Positions 57,843 to 64,000 of a DNA stretch of 64,000 bases are shown piece by piece. The position numbers and the translations under genes were made by a program. The stretch comes from Mariprofundus sp. NF. GTDB lineage: Bacteria > Pseudomonadota > Zetaproteobacteria > Mariprofundales > Mariprofundaceae. The stretch's first letter is position 1, and each line of letters starts with the position of its first letter. The stretch is taken from positions 124,001 to 188,000 of the forward strand of contig NZ_VWNC01000004.1 of the NCBI RefSeq assembly GCF_013387455.1. The letters are read 5' to 3'. The notes below the pieces were generated by a model. It ran no database searches. It saw only the letters and a program-made list of their open reading frames with translations, and had not been told where the DNA came from.

Positions 57843-59012
57843 ATGCACCTTGATCCCATGATGATGAACATCACGATCGTGCTCCTGCTGGCGCTGGCGA
57901 TTGGTTATCTCACTGTACGCATGGGCCTGCCGATTGTTGTGGCCTATATTCTGACGGGTGTTGCGCTCGGGCCATCCATGCTCGGAGTGATTGATGATCA
58001 GCATATGGTCACCCGGGTCGGAGAGATCGGTGTGGTGATGCTGCTCTTCTTTGTCGGTATGGAGGTCTCAATCCCCAAGCTGATGGAGCGCTGGAAAATA
58101 GCTGTCATCGGTACGGCGGTTCAGGTGCTGGTCAGTGTGACGGCGTGCGTGGCGCTGGTCTGGGCATTCTCGATGCCGGTCAGCCTCGGTATTCTCTTCG
58201 GTTTTGTGATTTCTCTCTCCAGTACTGCCGTGGTGTTGAAAGAGCTGCAGGATTCCGGAGAGATGGAGGAGCCCTTCGGGCAAAATGCCGTGGGCGTGCT
58301 GCTGGTGCAGGATCTAGCCATTGTGCCGATGATGATCGTGCTCTCTCTGATGGGGGATGCAGAACTGGAGATGGCAGCTCTGATCAAGCAGGTGGTTGGC
58401 GGTATTGCCGTACTGGCGCTGGTCATCTTCCTTATGCGAACGGGAAGATTTCATATTCCTGCATTTCTTAAGGGCAGTGTTGAAAAGCGTGTATTACTTG
58501 GCCTGCTTCTCTGTCTGGGGGCTGCGACGCTGACCTCATGGCTCGGCCTCTCGCCCGGTTTGGGGGCATTTCTGGCAGGCATGCTGCTGGCCTCCAGCGA
58601 TCAGGCCGACTGGGTGCATGAACATCTGGAGTCGGTGTATATCATCTTCGTCATGATATTCTTCCTTTCGGTCGGCATGATGGTGAATGTCGATTATCTG
58701 CAGTCGCATCTGCTGCTGGTGTGCGGTGCTACAGCACTGGTGTTCCTGTTTAACTCCGGCGTGAATGTCTTTGTGATGCGTGCGCTTGGAGAGGATTGGG
58801 AGCACGCGCTGATCACCGGCGGACTGCTGAGCCAGATCGGAGAGTTCTCATTCCTGCTTGCCACTGTCGGTGTCTTTGCCGGTATCCTGTCGCCGGAATT
58901 GCAAGAGCTGACGGTGATTGTGATTGCCATGACGCTGCTATTCAGCCCCGGCTGGATGATGATGGTGAAACGGTTGGCACGTAGAGACGGTGTTCTGCCA
59001 CGGTCTGAATAG
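57843..59012 (+). CDS. CPA2 cation:proton antiporter without RCK domain
   Basis: 389 residues, 12-13 membrane segments of the Na+/H+ exchanger fold (VGMEVSIPKLMERWKIAVIG, FGFVISLSSTAVVLKELQDSG, VGVLLVQDLAIVPMMIV). Unlike the Kef-type gene 2.2 kb upstream it lacks a TrkA-N domain and ends after the membrane part. AAAGGATA precedes the ATG. It forms a plus-strand pair with nhaD 112 nt downstream. The coupling cation is unknown. Confidence 0.89.
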   Translation: MHLDPMMMNITIVLLLALAIGYLTVRMGLPIVVAYILTGVALGPSMLGVIDDQHMVTRVGEIGVVMLLFFVGMEVSIPKLMERWKIAVIGTAVQVLVSVTACVALVWAFSMPVSLGILFGFVISLSSTAVVLKELQDSGEMEEPFGQNAVGVLLVQDLAIVPMMIVLSLMGDAELEMAALIKQVVGGIAVLALVIFLMRTGRFHIPAFLKGSVEKRVLLGLLLCLGAATLTSWLGLSPGLGAFLAGMLLASSDQADWVHEHLESVYIIFVMIFFLSVGMMVNVDYLQSHLLLVCGATALVFLFNSGVNVFVMRALGEDWEHALITGGLLSQIGEFSFLLATVGVFAGILSPELQELTVIVIAMTLLFSPGWMMMVKRLARRDGVLPRSE

Positions 59013-59124
59013 AAGCCATCTTTAATTAATAGAAGGATTATACGGCCTGTGCAGGCGGTTTCCTGAGTTGTAATGGTTCAAATTGTGAGCGCTCTGGTTT
59101 AATATGCTGCGAAAGGAATAAATC

Positions 59125-60543
59125 ATGACACGAATCTCATTATTAATATCAACGTTTGCGGCCCTGTTGCTGCCATCTCTAGCTTTTGCATCAGCTGATG
59201 CAGCCAGCCCGATTGATATGACCACCACCTGGTTTGGCATCTCTGCCCTGGTCATCTTTGTCTTTGCTTATGCGCTGGTCATTGGCGAAGAGATGCTGCA
59301 TCTGCGCAAATCCAAGCCGGTGATGGTTGCTGCCGGTGTGATCTGGATTCTGGTTGCGCTGGCCTTTAATTCAGTCGGCGATACACACTCTGCGCATACT
59401 TTGGTACAGCACAACATCCTTGAGTATGCCGAGCTGCTGCTCTTCCTTCTTGCTGCCATGACCTATGTGAACACCATGGAAGAGCGGGATGTGTTTGCTG
59501 CACTCAGGGCTTTCCTGGTTTCAAAAGGATTGTCGCTGAAGAGCATCTTCTGGCTGACAGGCCTGCTGGCCTTCTTTATCTCTCCTATTGCGGATAATCT
59601 GACCACCGCACTGGTGATGGCTGCTGTGGTGATGGCTGTAGCCCGGGATAATGTAAAGTTTGTCTCCATTGGCTGTATCAATATTGTCGTGGCGGCCAAT
59701 GCCGGCGGTGCATTCAGCCCTTTTGGTGATATCACAACGCTGATGGTGTGGCAGAGCGGACTGGTTCACTTTCAGGAGTTCTTTGCGCTGTTTTTCCCAT
59801 CGCTGGTGAACTGGCTTGTGCCAGCGGCTATTATGGTGATGTTTATACCTAATGAAGTGCCCGAAGCTGTGACGGAGCAGGTTCAGGTCAAGCAGGGTGG
59901 TTTTGTCATTATCGCCATGTTCCTCTGCACGATTGCACTGGCCGTCTCTTTCCACAGCGTGCTTCACCTGCCATCGATGCTCGGCATGATGACAGGCTTG
60001 GGGTTGCTCAAGCTTTACGGTTACTGGCTGAAAAAATCTGAATTTAACTTTGAAGAGTCGTTCCAGGGTAATACTCAGCTTGATGGTTCTCCACAGGGAG
60101 CCCCATTCGATATCTTCCACCAACTGCAGCGTTCGGAGTGGGATACGCTGATGTTCTTCTATGGTGTCATTCTCTGTGTGGGTGGATTGGGGGCGCTGGG
60201 GTATCTGAATCTTACCTCTCATCTGATGTATGATCAGCTCGGCGCAAGCTGGGCGAATATTCTGGTCGGTTTCCTCTCCGCTATTGTTGATAATATTCCG
60301 GTGATGTTTGCCGTGTTGAGCATGATGCCGGAGATGAGTGTGAATCAGTGGCTGCTGGTGACGCTGACTGCGGGCGTGGGTGGTTCCCTGCTCTCTATCG
60401 GTTCTGCGGCAGGTGTTGCCCTGATGGGTCAGGCGCGAGGAGCTTACACCTTCTTTGGTCACCTGAAGTGGACATGGGCCATTTTCCTCGGTTATGCCGC
60501 ATCCATCGCTGTCCACTACTGGATATCCGGGATGGCGTTTTAA
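59125..60543 (+). CDS. nhaD: Sodium:proton antiporter NhaD
   Basis: 472 residues with an N-terminal signal-like hydrophobic stretch and about 12 further membrane segments. Typical NhaD motifs include WLTGLLAFFISPIADNLTTALVMAAVV, VVAANAGGAFSPFGDITTLMVW and AIVDNIPVMFAVL. It exports Na+ (or Li+) in exchange for protons at alkaline pH and is common in marine bacteria. GAAAGGAAT precedes the ATG. Confidence 0.94.
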   Translation: MTRISLLISTFAALLLPSLAFASADAASPIDMTTTWFGISALVIFVFAYALVIGEEMLHLRKSKPVMVAAGVIWILVALAFNSVGDTHSAHTLVQHNILEYAELLLFLLAAMTYVNTMEERDVFAALRAFLVSKGLSLKSIFWLTGLLAFFISPIADNLTTALVMAAVVMAVARDNVKFVSIGCINIVVAANAGGAFSPFGDITTLMVWQSGLVHFQEFFALFFPSLVNWLVPAAIMVMFIPNEVPEAVTEQVQVKQGGFVIIAMFLCTIALAVSFHSVLHLPSMLGMMTGLGLLKLYGYWLKKSEFNFEESFQGNTQLDGSPQGAPFDIFHQLQRSEWDTLMFFYGVILCVGGLGALGYLNLTSHLMYDQLGASWANILVGFLSAIVDNIPVMFAVLSMMPEMSVNQWLLVTLTAGVGGSLLSIGSAAGVALMGQARGAYTFFGHLKWTWAIFLGYAASIAVHYWISGMAF

Positions 60544-60579
60544 TCGTCTGAGATCGGCTTTATTCTATCTATATAATAG

Positions 60580-60774
60580 TACGATGATTCCGGCAGTGGC
60601 TTTGGTTATATCGCAATTGGTGTAGAGAATATCTATTTCATGTGTGATAGGGTGCGCCGCAATGGCGGTTTAGTCACCCGTCAGCCCGCCCCGATGAAGC
60701 ATGGCACAACCACTGCAGCATTTGTAAAAGAGCCGGATGGTTATGTCATTGAACTGATTGAGAGGGGCCAATAG
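60580..60774 (+). pseudogene. gloA: Glyoxalase I (gloA) C-terminal remnant
   Basis: In this frame the sequence encodes about 64 residues ending at a TAG: a C-terminal half of lactoylglutathione lyase, with GSGFGYIAIGVENIYFMCD, RRNGGLVTRQPAPMK-HGTT and AAFVKEPDGYVIELIERGQ. The second metal-ligand Glu (in the IELIE end) is present. Two stop codons lie directly upstream in frame, and the N-terminal half is missing, with no start signal. It is a decayed fragment between nhaD and rpmE, not a functional gene. GloA detoxifies methylglyoxal in intact form. Confidence 0.85.
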
Positions 60775-60887
60775 CACATTATATGCGTGCAAATTGATCA
60801 ATCAGAGAAAAACCTCGTTTTAGTGCTTGATTAACCGGAGCAGGGACGCTAGAAATCGCGCCCCTTAAAAATTGACGGAGAAATGAC

Positions 60888-61100
60888 GTGAAAGCAGACA
60901 TTCATCCAGAATATCTCGCAGCCAAGGTAACTTGTTCTTGCGGAAACACATTTGAGACGCGCTCTACTAAAGGCGACATCCACGTGGAAGTTTGTTCTTC
61001 CTGCCACCCGTTCTATACAGGTAAGCAGAAGATCATGGACACGGAAGGTCGTGTTGAGCGCTTCTATAAGAAATACGGCAAGCCTGCGGCATCTGCGTAA
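60888..61100 (+). CDS. rpmE: Ribosomal protein L31, zinc-binding form
   Basis: 70 residues from GTG 60888 (ACGGAG 7 nt upstream). The four-Cys zinc form is shown by CSCG (Cys16, Cys18) and [15 protein letters not shown] (Cys36, Cys39). [20 protein letters not shown] is the family signature. It sits on the large ribosomal subunit bridging to the small one. It is the first gene of rpmE-rplU-rpmA. Confidence 0.96.
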   Translation: MKADIHPEYLAAKVTCSCGNTFETRSTKGDIHVEVCSSCHPFYTGKQKIMDTEGRVERFYKKYGKPAASA

Positions 61101-61115
61101 GGTTCGGAGATTTAT

Positions 61116-61424
61116 ATGTACGCTGTAATCAAAACTGGTGGCAAACAGTACCGAGTTCAGGAAGGTGATGTCCTGCGCGTTGAGAAGCTGGATGTTGAGA
61201 CCGGTAAAAAAGTAAAGTTTGATGACGTTCTGATGGTTGGCGAAGGCGATTCCATCAAAGCTGGCGAAGATGCTGCAAAAGCATCAGTCACCGGTGTTGT
61301 CACTGAAGCGGGCCGCGGGCAGAAGATTGTTGTCTTCAAGAAGCGTCGCCGTAAAAACTATCGTTTGACCCAGGGTCATCGCCAGAGCTTCACCTCTGTG
61401 CGTATCGAAAAGATCAAGGAGTAA
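61116..61424 (+). CDS. rplU: Ribosomal protein L21
   Basis: 102 residues, typical for L21: [25 protein letters not shown] at the start and [17 protein letters not shown] at the end. It binds 23S rRNA. It is separated from rpmE by 15 nt and from rpmA by 3 nt. Confidence 0.97.
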   Translation: MYAVIKTGGKQYRVQEGDVLRVEKLDVETGKKVKFDDVLMVGEGDSIKAGEDAAKASVTGVVTEAGRGQKIVVFKKRRRKNYRLTQGHRQSFTSVRIEKIKE

Positions 61425-61427
61425 ACC

Positions 61428-61676
61428 ATGGCACATAAGAAAGCAGGTGGTTCCAGTCGTAACGGACGCGATTCCAATTCCAAACGCCTCGGCGTCAAAA
61501 AGTATGGCGGCGAAGCTGTAATTGCCGGCAACATCCTTGTGCGTCAGCGCGGCACTAAAATCCGCCCGGGCGATAACGTAGGCTGTGGTCGCGACTACAC
61601 CCTGTTCGCTCTGACCGACGGTAATGTTGAATACTACAAGAGCGCTGGTCGTACGACTGTACGTGTAACTGCCTGA
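61428..61676 (+). CDS. rpmA: Ribosomal protein L27
   Basis: 82 residues: [29 protein letters not shown], then [11 protein letters not shown][17 protein letters not shown]. The N-terminus reaches the peptidyl-transferase centre. It is the last gene before a strong terminator. Confidence 0.97.
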   Translation: MAHKKAGGSSRNGRDSNSKRLGVKKYGGEAVIAGNILVRQRGTKIRPGDNVGCGRDYTLFALTDGNVEYYKSAGRTTVRVTA

Positions 61677-61700
61677 GGGTAGTTAAGCTCAAAACTTTAA

Positions 61701-61730
61701 AAAGGGGTGCGCTTGTCGCACCCCTTTTTT
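61701..61730 (+). terminator. Rho-independent terminator after rpmA
   Basis: AAAGGGGTGCG and CGCACCCCTTT form an 11-bp perfect stem with a CTTGT loop and a T-run, 24 nt after the rpmA stop. It separates the ribosomal genes from obgE. Confidence 0.93.
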
Positions 61731-61829
61731 GTTTGTGAAAAATTCACCACGATGCTGCAGATTGAATTTGCCTGGCGGCGAATTTATCTGCTTCCTTTGT
61801 GGTTCGACGTAAATATGGTGTAATAGAGC

Positions 61830-62909
61830 ATGCGATTTATTGATGAAGTAAGGGTTGAAGTACGTGGTGGCAATGGCGGCAAAGGCTGCAGTTCATTCCG
61901 ACGCGAAAAGTATATTCCCAGAGGTGGTCCCGATGGTGGTGATGGTGGTCGTGGTGGCCATGTCATCTTTGTCGCGGCAGCCAGAAAGAACACCCTGCAG
62001 GAGCTCTATCTTCGCAAACGGCTGATTGCCAGGAATGGCCAGTCAGGCATGGGTTCAGACTGCCATGGTAAATATGGCACGGATGTTGTCATTGAAGTGC
62101 CCATCGGCACGATTGTTAAGGATGAGGATGGTCATATCCTGGCTGATATGTCACACGATGGTGAGGAGTTTTTCGTCGCCCGTGGTGGCGCTGGCGGCAT
62201 GGGTAATGCCCGCTTTGCAACCAGCACCAACCGTGCGCCGCGCTACTGCCAGCCCGGCATGGAGGGTGAACAGGGTATCCGTTATCTGGAGCTGAAGCTG
62301 ATGGCTGATGTCGGTCTCGTTGGTCTGCCCAATGCAGGTAAATCCACACTGCTGGCTCGTATCTCCAATGCACGACCGAAGATTGCCGATTATCCGTTTA
62401 CCACGATTAAACCGATGCTGGGGCAGGTATTTATGGATGATGGTGACGGTTTTGTCGTTGCTGATATTCCCGGCCTGATTGAAGGCGCCCATGAGGGCAA
62501 AGGTCTGGGGCATCGCTTCCTGCGCCATATTGAACGCACCGCAGTGCTTCTGCATATGGTGGATGCAGCGTGTGAGGATGGCAAGCCGGTTCGCGAACAG
62601 ATTGAAGAGATCAATGGTGAGTTGGAAGGTTATGGTGACGCCCTGCTCAACAAGCCGAAGTTGTTGGTGTTTAATAAATGTGATGCGCTGCTAGATGAAG
62701 AGCGTGCAGCCATCGAAGAAGAGATTGCCACGATGGGCCTTGAGACCTATTTTATCTCGGCGGTAAGTGGCGAAGGGGTGCAGCTGCTTCTGCATCGTAT
62801 TTATGAGCAGGTATTGAATCTGCGTGCCAGACTGGCCAAAGAGGCTGCTGACAAGGAAGCCGATAGAATAGAGGCGATTGAGGAGCTAAATGATTCGTTC
62901 GAGGAGTGA
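61830..62909 (+). CDS. obgE: GTPase ObgE/CgtA
   Basis: 359 residues. The glycine-rich Obg fold (RVEVRGGNGGKGCSSFRREKYIPRGGPDGGDGG) is followed by a GTPase domain: G1 GLPNAGKST, G3 DIPGLIEGAHEGKGLG, G4 NKCD, G5 SAVSGEG. It acts in late assembly of the 50S subunit and in stress control. The order rpmA-obgE-proB is common. proB begins 19 nt before its stop. Confidence 0.97.
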   Translation: MRFIDEVRVEVRGGNGGKGCSSFRREKYIPRGGPDGGDGGRGGHVIFVAAARKNTLQELYLRKRLIARNGQSGMGSDCHGKYGTDVVIEVPIGTIVKDEDGHILADMSHDGEEFFVARGGAGGMGNARFATSTNRAPRYCQPGMEGEQGIRYLELKLMADVGLVGLPNAGKSTLLARISNARPKIADYPFTTIKPMLGQVFMDDGDGFVVADIPGLIEGAHEGKGLGHRFLRHIERTAVLLHMVDAACEDGKPVREQIEEINGELEGYGDALLNKPKLLVFNKCDALLDEERAAIEEEIATMGLETYFISAVSGEGVQLLLHRIYEQVLNLRARLAKEAADKEADRIEAIEELNDSFEE

Positions 62910-64000
62910 TCTGGGCCTTGCCCGCCGCGTTGTCGTGAAAATCGGCAGTTCACTGCTGGCCGATGAAAAGCATGGCATTCGTCAGGATGTCATTGATCGG
63001 GTGGTGGATGAGCTGCAGAGCTGCATGGGCAGTGGTGTGGATGTGGTGATGGTGACGTCAGGATCAGTTGCACTGGGTCGCGTGCAGTTGGGATGGTTGA
63101 ACCGCACCCTCTCGGTACATGAGAAGCAGGCTGCTGCTGCCATAGGCCAGCCTATGCTGATGAGCGCTTACGCCAAATCATTTGCCAGATACGGTAGAAC
63201 TGTGGCGCAGATGTTACTGACCAAGGATGATCTCAGGCACCGTCGTCGTTATCTCAACACCACCAATACCAGTGAAACACTCTTTTCTGCCGGTGTAGTA
63301 CCCATTGTGAATGAAAATGACACCGTGGTGGTGGCCGAGATCAAGTTTGGTGATAATGACTCACTCGGTGCACTGGTCAGTCTGGTGGTTGATGCCGATC
63401 TGCTGGTGATGCTGACCGATGTCGATGGCCTCTACGATAAAAACCCAACAAAACATGCCGATGCCAAACGTGTCGGTGTGATTGAACATCTCAACGAAGA
63501 GCATGTGGCGATGGCCGGTGATGCAGGCTCCGCATTTGGTACAGGTGGTATGGGCAGTAAAATTTCTGCAGCCCGTGTAGCTACCACAGGCGGTGTATCC
63601 GCAGCCATTATCAGTGGCAAAGAGTCTGGTAAATTAACGCGCCTGCTGGCTGGCGAGGATGAGGGTACGCTGTTTCTCTGCGGCGTGGACAGGTGGACGC
63701 GGCGCAAACACTGGATTCTGGAGGTGCTCTCACCCAAGGGCGAGATTCATGTTGATGCTGGAGCTGAGCAGGCCATTGTGGGCAAAGGCAGTAGCCTGTT
63801 GCCTGTTGGCGTGAAAGCAGTGAGTGGCCGCTTTGATAAGGGTGAGTGCGTAGAGATTGTCGGTGCTGAGGGTGTGATTGCGCGCGGGTTGTGTAACTAT
63901 ACCTCTGAAGAGTTGAAGCGGATTATGGGACATGCCAGTAGTGACATTGAATCCATTCTGGGTTACCGCGATTTCTCAGCGGTGATTCATCGTGACAATC
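62891..64000 (+). CDS. proB: Glutamate 5-kinase, partial at the right edge
   Basis: The frame from ATG 62891 is open to the window end (370 codons). ProB phosphorylates glutamate at the start of proline synthesis. The amino-acid kinase domain shows RRVVVKIGSSLLAD, VMVTSGSVALGRVQLGW, PIVNENDTVVVAEIKFGDNDSLGALV and TDVDGLYDKNP, with GTGGMGSKISAA. A C-terminal PUA domain begins around residue 275 (RRKHWILEVLSPKGEI). It overlaps obgE by 19 nt. The last few residues lie outside the window. Confidence 0.96.

Overview
The window reads as a stretch of chromosome from a Gram-negative proteobacterium. The signs are gamma/zeta-type housekeeping genes (rpoC, topA, dprA, ilvB-ilvN, argD-argF-argG, trpF-trpB-trpA, accD-folC, rpmE-rplU-rpmA-obgE-proB), an RND efflux system with its own outer-membrane factor, a NhaD sodium/proton antiporter and FeoB. 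A marine, redox-active, possibly iron-oxidising bacterium of the Zetaproteobacteria (Mariprofundus-like) is my best guess. That placement is inference from gene content, not a computed phylogeny. Coding density is high, many genes overlap by 4 nt, and several genes start with TTG or GTG. No rRNA, tRNA, CRISPR array, insertion sequence or integrase was recognised.

Layout. 0-2 kb: 3' part of rpoC and its terminator. 2-6.1 kb: a small hypothetical gene, a GST-like protein with apaG, a PepSY-like membrane protein, and a higBA toxin-antitoxin pair whose antitoxin carries a fused ImmA/IrrE protease domain. Its promoter contains a palindrome that fills the -35/-10 spacer exactly. 6.2-17 kb: acyl-CoA synthetase, an NDUFA9-like reductase with plsY, a LysM protein, dprA-topA-rimI and ilvB-ilvN. 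17-23 kb (minus strand): a receiver-only regulator, then trpF-trpB-trpA, an MBL hydrolase, accD and folC. 23-26.6 kb: argD-argF-argG with a terminator. 26.7-31 kb: a universal stress protein and an arsenic cluster (arsR, ACR3 pump, arsJ-type GAPDH, arsJ) with a clear ArsR-type operator-promoter. 31-33.6 kb: a CBS protein, a RquA-like rhodoquinone enzyme and two membrane proteins.

33.6-38.9 kb is an AT-richer accessory block: a LysR regulator diverging from a GST, cytochrome b561, a secreted metallo-beta-lactamase-fold protein, a small membrane protein, a ferredoxin-like/double-CDGSH iron-sulfur protein and a cNMP-binding membrane-anchored protein. 38.9-46.3 kb is a tight operon of tetR, outer-membrane factor, adaptor and RND pump. 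The pump gene carries a frameshift, and the last gene is a [2Fe-2S] ferredoxin-nucleotidyl cyclase fusion. 46.3-48.3 kb holds a secreted helical-repeat protein and an AT-rich class II fic gene with a 70-bp tandem duplication upstream. 48.3-51.8 kb: katG and a DUF2061 protein divergent from oxyR. 51.8-60.5 kb is rich in ion transport: feoB, a Kef-type antiporter with TrkA-N domain, a Na/Ca exchanger, a second CPA2 antiporter and nhaD, with purC among them. A decayed gloA remnant follows. 60.9-64 kb: rpmE-rplU-rpmA, obgE and proB, which runs off the end.

Themes: stress and redox defence (katG/oxyR, GSTs, arsenic, efflux), cation and pH homeostasis, and iron-sulfur or quinone chemistry that fits low or fluctuating oxygen. 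The candidates for less-described biology are the ferredoxin-cyclase tied to the efflux operon, the CDGSH/MBL/cytochrome b561 block, the antitoxin-protease fusion and the RquA-like enzyme.
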